In this document: piece after piece, positions 1-11,911 of the stretch
Position numbering within the stretch: position 1 is the stretch's first letter
How the letters are laid out: the number at the start of each line of letters is the position of its first letter
NCBI GenBank assembly: GCA_032358165.1
Contig: JAALGY010000059.1
Coordinates: 1,116,001-1,180,000 of the forward strand
DNA: 64,000 nucleotides
Direction of reading: 5' to 3'
DNA from: Diplosphaera chodatii
Lineage: Eukaryota; Chlorophyta; Trebouxiophyceae; Prasiolales; Stichococcaceae
The notes under the pieces: model-generated
Databases searched by the model: none
What the model saw: only the letters and a program-made list of their open reading frames with translations
Told to the model about the DNA's origin: nothing
Made by a program: the position numbers and the translations under genes

Positions 1-3000
1 GAGTCGGCCTGCAAGTGCTGTGCGCCAGCACACCAGAGTCGCAGGAGTGCAGCTACGCTCTTCTGCGGCTCTGGCAGCTGAGTCTCAGCACTATCTGCAC
101 CAGCACCACGTGCGCAGGGTTGCGTGAGTGCTATGGTGCGGTTGACAGAACCGTCGACTGCGTAGGACCCTGGGCAACACATGCCATTTACCTGCAGGCA
201 TCACAGAGGACTGGCTGCAGCAGCAGCTGCAGCAGCAGCAGCAGCAGCAAACAGCGCCTTCAATCGACACCGGCAGCACTCAGGCAGACACTCAGCAGGC
301 AGACAGCACAGGCGCAGCGTCACCCGCGGACGCAGCGCAGCAGCAGCAGGATCCAGATGGGGACGCCATGCTTGCCGGTCTTGCAGCAGCCGACGACTTC
401 TCGAATGCAACCGAGGCCGTTGGCTCACCAGCAGCGACAAATGCGGACCCGCCAGACGAAGACGGCAGCGGCGCGCCAGACCACCGGCTTCCAGCAACCC
501 GCACGCCAGGTGGTGCCGCAGATGTGGATGTCTATGCTGACGCAGCGTACTGGCAGGACGATGGTGCGGCCGAGCAGTCACCAGCACGGCCTGCACAGGT
601 AGGTGAATGCGTCATGTGCGTATGCATACGAGTGGATTCCTCATCAACATGCTGCCGAGTGTGCACAGGTGCAATGTGTCTGCAGCCGCCCTGCACTGCC
701 AGGGGCCACAACATCTGGACAGCGCAGTCATTGTGCAGCTTGACGGTGCACACCAAATGCCACTGCTGGCACTGCAGGATCTCACCGTGTTTTGGAGCCC
801 CTTGACCCGACCCTATCAACTGCAGGAGCGTGTGAACGGCGCCGGTAGCGACGCAGAGGAGGAGTTCACCGGCGGCCTGTTCGATCAGGAGGCCGGCGGG
901 TCGGCGTGGGAGGCGGCCGCGCCGGTGCTGACGCCGAAGCCAAAGCCGCGGCCAGCGCAGCCGAAGAAGCAGAAAGGTTTGCATGCAAAACGCGGGCCAC
1001 TCGGCAGCTGCCCACTGCTGCATCGTTGCCCAGGGTCTTGTGCAGCGGCGCAGCAGACAGGATGCTCATCTAGAGTGCACAGGTAGTGCAGCAAACGCTT
1101 GGTCTTGGTAGCATCTGTGCGCCTGCTGCATGTTTGATGGTAACCAATGGTCGTGTGTCGAACTGAAGCCATGTTGCTGACATTGGCATTGGCATGTGCG
1201 CAGGCGGCAGAGCGGTAGCCGCGCCACCACCAGAGCCGCCCAGGCAGCCGAAGCCCACCCTGCAGCAGCACTGCGCGGCGACAGGTGCACAGGCAGCGTG
1301 CCGCTGTTTCAGCTGCTGGTGTATCAGGGAGCGGCTACCGACGTTGGCAGTGCTGTTTCCCTGATGCACTGTACCTGTCCGATAGCTGACCCTTTTGCTT
1401 GCTCGTGACCCCTGAGATCAACAGCTGCATGTTGCTGCAGGGCTGCCGCCGCCGCAGTTCAGCAAACTGCCGCCTGGCGGCGGGCGTGGGGACCGGCTAG
1501 AGTCCCTTCGAAAGGCAGCGGCGCAGGTCAGCCAACCGATCAGCGTTCACTGTGCGATGCATGTGGCTGTGCCTGAACGCACCAGTGCTGGGAAGAGCGC
1601 GCAAGATCACCATGGTCATGATGACATGACCGGCGCCTGTGCAGGCAAAGGCGGCAGCGGATGCAGCAGCGCGGGCGCTGTCCAAGGCCGAGGAGGCAGG
1701 CACAGCCTCACCGGCAGAGGCATCGGATGCGCAGGTGCTGCCTCAATTGCTGGGACTGCCATGCAAAAAGAGCTTTGGCTCAATTGCTGAGTCTCTTCTG
1801 CTGCATGGACCCCGATTTCGGCTGTTGCAGCGTTGGCTTTATGGGCCATTCTGCAGGCGCTGCGGAGGCAGGCAGACATGGCGGCAGTTGAGGCAGAGGA
1901 GGCAGTTGACCCGCCGCCTGGGCTGCTGCGCTACTCCGTGACCGTTGCAGCAGGAGGTGGCGGCAGGAAAGGTGCGCAGTGAGGCACAGAAGAGACTGAC
2001 ACCAGGAACACCATACACAAGCCCGGTCAGCAACAGTCACTGCTGGCGAGGGCCTGCGCCTAGTGGCGTCAAGGGACCAAAGCCGCGCTCTCAAAACGGC
2101 TCAGCCAGCTGACAAGCTGACATCAAAATAAGCAGGCGGCGGGCGAGGCGGCGGGCGCAAGGCAGCAGCAGCGCCGCGCACCTTCCAGCTACCAGAGGCC
2201 GTGGACGGCTGGGGAACCATCAATGTGAGTGATGTAGCGCACGGCAGCTGTCGATCCAAGCCGCAACAGGGTGTGGGGTGATTGGCAGACCCATCTTTGG
2301 CGCCGAAGGCAGCAGCTGCGGCACACGACCCTCAGCTCTAGAACTGGATATGGCATTTCATGGTGTCTCATCACAGAACAGATTCAGGCATGGCCAAGTC
2401 CACATTGTGAAACATCCAAAGCTGCAAGATAGCCACTGAAAACGCTGGCTGGCTGGCGGTCAGACATCATGCACAGCAGTGCGATGCCATGCTCAACGGT
2501 GCATGCAAGCATTCAGCGGGGGATCTCCCACTGCATTCGTTGCCGACTTGCGGGGCTGCGGGCTGCAGGACGCGCAGTCCGCGGCGGCGACGGCGGCGCT
2601 GCAGGGGCTGCTGGACGCCGAGCAGGGTTCTGCGCTGGCTGCCCGGCTGCCGCCCGGCTTCCAGCGGCTGTGGGCGCAGCTGGCGCAAGGGGGTGAGCGG
2701 TCCTGCAATGATCGCCACAGACCAAAGCAGTAGTTCACCGGGCTGTGGAGGCTTTCAGTAAGCTGAACCCCTAAATACTGTGCAGTGAAGGCCGTCTTGC
2801 CTGTGCAGGCCCGGCCCCAGCGCATGCCGACGCGCAGTCGGGCAGGGACGCTCTCGTGGAGGAGCTTGCGCAGGCCATCGAGCAGCGGCGGCAGCTGTCC
2901 GGCGGCGGCAAGGGTAGCAGCAGGGGCGGCGCCGCGGCGGCCAAAGCGGACAGCTCAGCAGTCGCCGATCCAGATGTGAGCAGGCCCGCGGTGCACGAGG

Positions 3001-6000
3001 TTGTTTCGCACGCACACAAGACCGGCGTGGCCGCATGCAGCATGGGTCTGCATACGTCAGAGCCACTGCTATGCAGGTGGCGATGCGGCGCCCAGTGAAT
3101 GCAAAAGCGGATGCGGCTGAGTCACGGCGACTAGCCGATGAACTGGCGGCGTTTCGTGCATCTGCATCCGGCCAAAAGTGGGTTGCTGAACACTTTGTGT
3201 GATAGCGTCTGCCGTGTGTCAGCCACTGTACAGACAGCATCACTAGCTGTATGCAAAGGCACCTGCACCCGGCCTGCTGGCTGCATGCGCGTCCTGCGCA
3301 CTTGACAGCCGTCCACGAGCTGGGTCTCATTCAAAACTCCCGGGGGCAGGAGCTTTCGGAGTCTGACCTCGCAGGTGGCGGGCGCAACGGGCGGCACTGC
3401 CGGTGGCGGGGATCCGCGCGCCGCTGCTGGAGGCCCTGCAGCAGGCGGACGTGGCGGTGGTCAGCGGCGACACCGGCTGCGGCAAGACCACCCAGGTACG
3501 TGAGAGGCACCGGTGAGACGACAGCAAAACTCCGCGCACATCAGTTCGAACCGCTGAAGCCATGTCGGAGTGTACAGCGCCGACCATGCGGCATTGGATA
3601 GTGCGCACTACTCAAGGGTCCAGCCAGAACGATGGCGTCGTGTCTGCGAGCTGGCGACGGCCGGTGGTGTTCGGCGCCATGAAGAAGCTGGGCTCGGGCG
3701 GCGCAGGTGCCGCAGTACCTGCTGGAGGCGGCGGCGGAGGCGGGGAGCGGCGCGGCCTGCAGCGTGGTGTGCACGCAGCCCCGACGCATCGCGGCCATTT
3801 CCGTGGCGGAGCGGGTGGCGGACGAGCGCGGGGAGCCGCCGCCCGGGAGGCGCGGCTCCAGGGTGGGTTTCTCTCAGGATCCGCTTGCGTGCGTTGAAAG
3901 GGTCCTCAAGCCTGCTATGGAAGTAGGCTTTGCTTCTCCCTGTGCATCCATTGCGGGATCCAAAGCTGCAGGCCGGGGCAGCCTGTGAAGTGGTAGAAGG
4001 CGCCACACCCACGCGGTGCTGGCCACGTGCACATAAACATCAGTACCTCCACCGCCTGCGACATGTTTATCCCAATGATCCCGACATCACACCCGCAGGT
4101 CGGGTACCACGTGCGGCTGGATGCGGCCGCGACCGCCGACACGCGCCTGCTGTTCTGCACCACCGGCATCCTGCTGCGGCGGCTGGGCGGCGACCCGGGC
4201 CTCGCCGCCGTGTCCCACGTCATCGTGGACGAGGCGCGTCGCGCTGTCATGTCGCAACACCACACCTCACCGAGCGTGGACAGGACACCTGACCACTTGG
4301 GCTTTGGTGACCTCCGGGCACAGCGACGGAGGCTGACGCGAGCGGGATGTGATGCAAGCACGCCTGGCTGAGCAAGGGGTGCTGAGAGGCTCTCCCTTGA
4401 GATCCCTCTGTGGCTGAGAGCGCAAGGTGTCTCCTGCTCTGCATGTGGGTGTCAGGCTGCATTAGGGTTTATCATGAGCATGTGGCATGCTACTGCAGGT
4501 GCACGAGCGCACGCTGCAGGGGGACTTCCTGATGGCGCTGCTGCGGGGGCTGGTGCCGAGGCGCAGGGCCGCCGGCAACCCGCTCAAGGTGCCCAAAGCC
4601 TGTTGCAGCGCATCCAGCAATCCGATTCAGACAGGTGTCTGCCATGTCTGGCAGATGCCTGCACACCAACCTTGTGCAGTGGGAATGATTCGGGATGGAT
4701 GGCGTTTCCGTGGAGTGCAATGGTGCCACGGCAGCCAGCTGAGGGAGGCCACTTCACCACCTGCTGTTGTCCAGCAAAACAGTTGTATCGCCGTGTAGGA
4801 GATGGGCCGAGTCATGTCACTGCACTGAACGCAGGTCATCCTGATGTCGGCCACGCTGGATGCGGGCCTGTTTGCGCAGTACTTTGGCTCCGCCGCCGGG
4901 TGCGGCTCTGGAGTGCCGACGCTTGCAGCCGGCGGCAGAACGTTCCCCGTGCAGCAGGTGAGACGAACAAAACCCAGGCTGTGTGGATGGCATCCGTGCC
5001 TGCGCTCATGGTGCATAAACCGGGTATGCAATGACTGGCGCCTGCCAGCAGGTGCTGGGCCGTCCATCCACCTTGGTCCTGCACTTGACACATCATTCAC
5101 GAGCTTAGCGCAACTGGGATTGTCTCCCTGGAACCTCGCAGCTGTTCCTGGAGGACGTGTACGAGGCGACCGGCTACCGGCTGGCGCCAGACTCGCCGGC
5201 GGCGCTGCACGTCGGCGGCGGGCGGCGCAGGGCCGGCGGCGCCGCCGTCGCACAGCGCGACCAGCGGCTTGTCCAGGTGCGCGTGCCGATGAGCCCTTCC
5301 CTTTCCCTGCAGCGGGTGAGAATGGCCCCTGCTCGGCATTTAGTCAGCATCTGATGCGTCGTGCCGACAGTCGTGGTGCAGATGCTGTGATGATCAGCGC
5401 GGTTGCAACTGGCGGCTGCTGGGTTGCCACCACTGCGGAGTGCCCCCGCCTCTGGCGCCTGCGCTGCACTGGCTCGGAAGCCAAGACCTTGCATGCCAGC
5501 ACTGCTGCTGACATGGCATCCGCCGGAGGCACCCGGGCACCTGCACCCGTGTCTTTGCCTGTGCAGGCGGGGTGGGGTGACGACGAGGCAGATGTTGGCC
5601 CCCTGAACCGGCGGTACGACCCGGAAGCCTATGCCGGCTACAGCGCCGCCACTAGGTGTGCCGCCTGCAGCAGCAGCCTTTGCTGCGTGTTGTCCCTGTG
5701 TCAACGAGGTCAACGAGGTGCGCTTGCAGTGTAGTGACAGGTGGCCCAAAGGGGGCGTGAGCAGTGACCCACCCTCTAGGGTTTGGGGTCGTGGTGTCCT
5801 GGCCCTTGCTGCAGTCCATTGCAAAATGACCTGGTTACCTGTGACCTGGCAGCTGATTTGGCTTGCTTCCCTGTCACAACAATTGATGATGAACGTGCTG
5901 GAGTCGCTGTTGTTTGCAGGGCGAACCTGGCGCGGCTGGCGGAGGCGGCCATCGACTACGAGCTGCTGGAGGCGGTGGTGCTGCACATCGACGCGACGCA

Positions 6001-9000
6001 GCCGGAGGGCGCCCTCCTGGTGTTCCTGCCCGGTGCAACATAGCACCAGTGCTGTTGTGCTCAGTACTGTGATAGTGTAGGTGGTAGTGGAAGTAACTAC
6101 AGCAACATCATCAGTCAAAAATCAGATGATTGCATGGTGTGAATGCTGGTAATCATTTCCAGAGGAGCTGGGTGCTGCAGCGCTGCGCCATATGCAGCAG
6201 CGCGTCCTCGCAGCACGGGCTGCTGTGCAATGTCGGCCAGCACTGCGGTCTGGCATAGCAGCAGTGCCCACAATCCGCCAGCACACCGCCCTCTGCTGTC
6301 GTGTAATGGCTGTGCTCGCTGTGGACACACAGCAGCTCCAGTGCCTTTGGCTTCATGGCGCAGGCATGGCGGAGATCCGCAAGGCGCACGAGCTGCTGGC
6401 GGCCGCCTCCCGCTTCCGGCCGCCGGCCGCCGCCGCCTGGCTGCTGCCGCTGCACTCCTCGGTGTCCGCCGAGCAGCAGCGCCGCGTGTTCCAGGTGTGC
6501 TTGGAAGCAGCTCCTGGCTGCTGGAGATATCGCACTACTATCCATGCTGCTGGTTCCTGTTCCTTCAAGGCACCGACAGCGCTTGTTGAGGCCAACCCCT
6601 GAGCTGACTTGAGGTGCCTCACAGTGGTGTATTGCAGAACTGATCACGTTCGCATTGGGGTGCAGGTACCGCCGCCCGGGGTGCGCAAGGTGGTGCTGGC
6701 CACCAACATTGCAGGTGCCTGCTAGATACATGACGGACTGCCAGATCCTGCAGCAGCAAATCCGTTGGGCCGCCTGCACGCTTGACCACACGTGGCCACG
6801 GTTGGCCCCGCGCCTTGCTTCACTGGTGCCCTGCCTGGCTGCAGAGACCAGCGTGACGATTTCGGACGTGGTGTACGTTGTGGACAGCGGGAAGCTAAAG
6901 GAGCGACGGCACAATGCGGCGCGTGGCATGAGCCTGCTGGTCGAGGACTTCGTATCGCAGGTGCGCTCGGCATACAATCATATACATGGCATTGCACTGG
7001 GCCTGATTAGCATAGCAGTGGTGCAGTGATTGCCTGCAGCGCCTGCCAGCGCAAGCATTCCTACATTTGAGGAGCGTTGGCCAATCAACCCAAATGTATG
7101 AAGGATTGCCTGCAAGGCGCTGCAGTCTCAGGAGTGTCAGGGTGTTGCATGCCTTCTCGTATGCTTGACAAGGGCCTGGCAGGAGAGGCACACGCTGCTG
7201 CAGACTGCGCACTGTGAGTTCAGGACAAAAGCCTTGGACTACCAGCTCACAAGGTCTGGTACAAACCCTAAATTGCAGGCGGCTGCAAGGCAAAGGTCGG
7301 GACGCGCGGGGCGGGTGCGGCCCGGCGTCTGCTATGCGCTGTTCACAAAAGACCGCTACGAGAGCCTGCGCCCCTACCAGGTGTGCGGCGTGAGCGTGAC
7401 ACCGGTGCCCTACCGAGCGTCGATGCAGCTGGCATTCGGTGCTGCGCTGGACGAGGAGCACCCCACTGTGTCACCTGCAGCGTGTACACACGGACCAATA
7501 TCCCACACTGTGAAGCAATCCAATGTGATGCCCTATCCATCTACCTGCAAGATAAGCATCATTCCATCACATGCACGCAGCGCGAACAGTGCGGGAGCCG
7601 CTGAAGGAGCTGCTGCTGCAGATCTGTACTAGAATTACCCGGCTGCACTCTGCACATCCATGCATACTGTTTACACCCAGGCGCCGGAGATGGTGCGGGT
7701 GCCGCTGGAGGAGCTGGTGCTGCAGATCTGTACTAGAGTTACGTTGCAGACTATGTACAGAGATAAATATTGCTCACACGCAGGCGCCGGAGATGGTGCG
7801 GGTGCCGCTGGAGGAGCTGGTGCTGCAGATCCACCTGCTGGGCCTGGGGCGCGCGGCGGCCTTCCTGGCCACCGTGCTGCAGCCGCCGCCCGCCGCCGCG
7901 GTGGACGGGGCTCTCCTGACGCTGCGGGACGTGGGGGCGCTCACGGCCGACGAGCAGCTCACGCCACTCGGTGCGTTGCGTGTGGTGCCTGGTGCAATGC
8001 AGACCGGCCGGCCCCTGCGCAGTGCTGAACACACCGGCTGATCGGCCCAAGGTGCAGAGGCGCCGCCGTCCTGGGCCTGCGCTGCGGACTTTGTTGTGAT
8101 AGAGCAACCCCGTTTGAGGGCATGATGTGTGCCTGTTGACAGCGGGACCTCGGCATCAGGTGTCGTGGGCCTCAGCCTGCTGTGACTGGTAGCCAGATGC
8201 ACACAAGCGGGCTGTAGCCCAGCACGACTCATGACATCAACCGATACCTTGCTGCAGCAACTGGGTTCCAGAGCAACTGCCACACTGCTACAATTCGTTC
8301 CGGCAACTCTGCAGGCCGGCACCTGGCGGCGCTGCCCGTGGACGCCAAGATCGGCAAGCTGCTGGTGCTGGCGGCAGCGCTGGGGTGCCTGGGCCCCGCG
8401 CTGTCCGTCGCGGCGGCCGCCTCCCACAAGTCCCCCTTCCAGCCGCCCTTCGACCAGCAGGACGCCGCGAGCCGCGCGCGCCGGGCGATGTGCGCCGCAG
8501 GTAGGCCTACACCCCACCTGGAGATTTGGCATGATCTGACGTCCGTACGTCGTAGACATGGACATGCCGATGCACAGCAGGCTGGCCGATGGACGAGCTG
8601 GTTGCAAGCAGCGCATGATCGGCACACCTTCCACCACAGCAGGTCCCACTGCTGTTCATGCGCCACTTCCGCCTCGGCTTCTCCCTGTGGCCAGTCGACC
8701 GAGTATGCACTTCGCACCTGCTGCATTCTGGCAGGGGTGCAGTACACCGGACATCACCTGAATTTGGTGCTAGCAAGCGATGAAGCCCGCAATGGCGTCA
8801 TACAACTGCTGCTGTCGCGCAGTGCGGTGCGCTGTAACACTCACACAAGGGTGCAGAACGAGTGGCGATGGCTGCAGGTGTGCACGCAGCCCAGCTGAGG
8901 AAAGCCCAATGCCTCTGCTGCCACTGCAGGGTCCAAGACCTTGGCGGCGGGGCAGCAGAGCGACCACCTGCTGGACGCCACCGCGATCGCCGAGTGGCTG

Positions 9001-10890
9001 GCGCTGCGGCGCCGGCGGGGGCGGGAGGGGCGGCAGGCCGCCTCCGCATACGCGCGCTCCAAGTAAGAACCTACCACCAAAGCTACCAAAGCTTCGATGA
9101 ACCTGATGTAACTTCTGTGCATTGAGAGTGCTGTTTGTACTGCACCTGGCATGCAGTGACGCAGCATGCCCTGTGCAGCTATCTGTCTGCATGCCTCCCC
9201 TCGCCCACCAACGCCAGGTGCTCCCAGAAACAGCTGATGAACCCGACATCGCATTTCGTCAGGTTTCTCAACGAGGCGACGCTGGAGATGCTGGCGGACA
9301 TGCGCGGCCAGTTCGCGCGCATGCTGGCGGACGCGGGGCTGGTGGCGCGGGAGGCGGCGGCAGGAGGCGGCGGCGGCGGCGGCGACGGGTGGGACGACGC
9401 CTCCGCGCCGTGGAACTGCCACGCCGCCAGCCCAGCAGTGGTGCGTGTTGCTTCGCTGAGGCGACAGCCACCAAGATGTGAGGCCGGCGCTTGGTGCAGC
9501 TGTGTTGGTGCCTGTCATGCCTGCAGCATGTCGGCCGTGAAGGCTGGCATAGACAGGCTCTGGGGTAACAGTGTCCAATGGCAGGTGTACATGTTACAGA
9601 GCGACACAACCGCCAGCTTTTGTGCTGCGAGGCTTCACGCCAAGGCCATGCTGGTCGACAGGTGAAAGCCGCGCTGGCTGGCGCCCTGTACCCCAACATC
9701 GCGGTCATGGCGGAGGGACAGACGACGGGGCGGCCCGGCTGGAACGACGGCGTGGCGGAGGTGGTGCTGCATCCTGCTTCCGTGCTGCACCCGCTGGAGG
9801 CGCCGCGCTTCCACCGGCCCTTCCTGGTGTACCTGGAAAAGGTGGGCCCCTGGATGATGTTTGGTGCTTGGCCATATTTCCGCAGCAGTGTATAGCTGTG
9901 TCGTGGGCCTTCACGATGCTGAAGCATTGCAATACACACGTGGCACACAGCTCTGTGCTTGAGGCATCAGAAGTCAGGGTCTCAGTCAAGCCTGCGGCGC
10001 AGCATGCTGCTTGCGTGCTGCGCCTTGAGGTTTCACATTGAGTAGCGCCACACCTGCTACTGCAACACTATCTGGTCATAAAGCATTCGTCTCTCTCAAG
10101 GGGGCAGTGCAGGCTCACGCACATCAATCTCAGCTGAGGTCACAAGGCCTCAGCTTGGCAGGCGGTGTTTGAGCTTGCACTCTCTGTATTGCGCCAGCCT
10201 CACTTTTTCTGAATTTCAAAGCCTTCTTAGCGAGATTGTAACTCTGATTCTCAGATAAACTGAGTTGTAGATCCCTCAGCGGTTGCACACTGTTGTGCCC
10301 TGCACATCCCTGGACTGTGAGTCGAGTTGGCGTGATCTGCGAATCTGTGTGCAGGTGAAGACCAGCCGCACGTTCATCCGGGACGCCACTGTGGCGTCGC
10401 CGCTGGCCCTGGCGCTGTTCGGCGCCGGGAGCCTAGACGTGGCACACGAGGGGGGCTACATGGTGCTGGGCGGCTGGCTGCGCTTCCGGGCACCTGCCCA
10501 GGTGCGTCAAATGTGCAAATTCTCATGTAGTTGCCTGTTCTGCTTCCAAGCCGTCCGGAGAAGTGTGTGATGCAAACGATGTGATGTGCCCTCAGAACAT
10601 GATGCTGCGATTTCCACCCGAGGGCTGCCATGTGCTGGGTGGCTGTGTGCCTAAGCTGTTTGGCTATGGTATTGCTTGTGTTGCGATTGTCAGCTCCAGG
10701 CTCCTGGGTGTCACAGGCAGCGGTGCTGGTCCGGCGGCTGCGCAGCGGCCTGGAAGCAGCCCTGGAGCAGCTGGTGGGCGGCAGCACAGGGAAAGGCAAC
10801 GCTGCTGGTGCCGCCCACAATGACCTGGTGGCCACAGCGGCCAAGGTGCTGGAAGCGGAGGAAGCAGCACTGCAGCGCGACCGTGCATGA
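1..10890 (+). CDS. DExH-box ATP-dependent RNA helicase (DHX29/DHX57-like), 5' partial, ~24+ exons
   Basis: Superfamily 2 DEAH/RHA-type RNA helicase, expected to unwind or remodel RNA using ATP. Helicase motifs appear in order in separate exons: Walker [10 protein letters not shown] (about 3465-3494), CTQPRRIAA (about 3770-3795), TTGILLRRL (4160-4190), DEVHERTLQ split by an intron (4228-4233 and 4499 on), SATLD (about 4845-4860), FLPG split before MAEIRK (6010-6025 and 6366), VLATNIA (about 6690-6714), [17 protein letters not shown] (6843 on) and QRSGRAGR (about 7290-7313). A helicase-associated region (7784-8500) and an OB-fold-type C-terminal region (9218-10500) follow; stop TGA at 10888-10890. 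The N-terminal exons (198-598, 826-976, about 1204-1284, 1441-1526, 1645-1734, 1857-1937, 2136-2224, about 2510-2691, 2809-2975, 3076-3176) are low-complexity Q/A/P-rich. No start codon is visible, so the gene begins upstream. The class is secure; DHX29 versus DHX57 orthology is not. Confidence 0.9.
215..252 (+). repeat. CAG microsatellite encoding a glutamine run in the helicase N-terminus
   Basis: An interrupted CAG tract of about a dozen units. In the frame shared by the rest of the 198-598 exon it encodes Q with single L interruptions, directly after ITEDWL. Other frames give poly-A or poly-S, which I treat as shadows because the Q frame runs on into acidic sequence ending at a good donor (598). 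Confidence 0.8.
4234..4498 (+). other. GC-AG intron splitting the DEVH box of the helicase
   Basis: The exon ends GTGGACGAG at 4233 and the next base pair is GC, not GT. The following exon starts at 4499 with GTGCACGAG, restoring the DEVHER motif exactly in phase 0. No GT nearby preserves the motif, so a GC donor is the simplest reading. Confidence 0.75.
7581..7834 (+). repeat. Tandem exon echo, three units of 103-104 bp, in the helicase gene
   Basis: The start of the exon encoding [16 protein letters not shown] (7784 on) occurs three times. The copy at 7681 is near-identical for about 50 bases, keeps its own CAG acceptor, then diverges after CAGATC. A more worn copy starts at 7581 (reads close to [12 protein letters not shown]). 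The shared GCCGCTG occurs at 7597, 7701 and 7804. Both upstream units continue ATCTGTACTAGA, so they share the same intron-like tail. Confidence 0.9.
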
Positions 10891-11911
10891 TGTCTGCAGC
10901 CTGCCTAAGCGGTAGCACAGCAAACTCATGGTCTCTCAGCAAGTGAACATCTACCAAAAGACGTATTCTTGTCATAGCTGTTGACTGATGCCTTCTTCAA
11001 AGCCTGCAGTAGATATAGTAGTACACCGGCAGCATCATTGATGCGATTCATTCTAGCGATCAATCGTCAACATGCGCTTGCAATATATGAGGAGAGTGGG
11101 AATGTGTCAGTCATGTCAGCTCAAACAGGCATGTAGGGCGGCAAGTTGACATGCATGTCCTCAGGGTTTCAGCTTTGACTGTCGTCAGCAGACCTCGTCT
11201 GCCCATCTTTGTGTTTCTGAGAGGAGCAACTACAGCGAGCAGCTAGCAAATCAGAGCACATCGTCGCCCCTCGGCAGCCCTGCAGTAGTGGACTCTAGAC
11301 GCAATTCATGTACCTATCATCGCCCCTATGTCGGCTGCAAGCAACGAAGTGGCTTGCTGCCTCTCGCGGCGTTTGCACCGCGGCCGACGCTGCACACCTG
11401 ACCACGAGCTGCAGAGCAGGCTCGCTGTAGCTGTGGCGGATTATCTGGCGGGCAATCCGTCGTGACGTCGTGCAGGTGGCACATAAGCTGCAGTCGCCAG
11501 TCTGCATTCACGACCCTGTTGCAGCTCTGCACGCACTGAATTGCAGCGGTCGCTGATGACACTTGGTAGTGAACTTTTGGATTGCTAGCTTGTCATATGT
11601 GGACCACATCTCACTTGAATGTCTGTGCAACATGCGGCCTGACTAAAAGGTCTTGTGAACTGTAGGAGTATGCAAAATTGGCGCCTGCGGCTTCGTAAAC
11701 TGTGGTTGTAGGTACAGCAAAACTGTTAACGCTATCCTGACATCAAGTGAGGTTTTGCTGCTGCGGCGGCCTGCCTGCGCTGACATCTTGTAGACAGACC
11801 GAATCCAGCAATCAAGTGTCAGGACTGGACATCACTGCAGTGCACTGCTCTGCTCTGCAGGACCCACATAGTCGTCTAAGCATACACCAAAGAGCTGCAC
11901 AACCTGCCAGC
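10891..11911. other. Intergenic region, helicase to receptor kinase
   Basis: About 1 kb with lower GC and no frame resembling a protein family. It should hold the helicase 3' UTR and terminator and the promoter and 5' UTR of the next + strand gene. No repeat or RNA gene was recognised. Confidence 0.6.

Noticed and set aside
1..197. Exon at the very start of the window (frame reading [12 protein letters not shown])
   Set aside because: Plausible as a helicase exon, but without upstream sequence its frame and borders cannot be fixed, so no function is read from it.
2565..2840. Similar GACGCGCAGTC strings about 250 bp apart in two helicase exons
   Set aside because: Match is only about 14 bases, both sites are coding in GC-rich sequence, and neither lies at a splice border, so it does not qualify as an exon echo.
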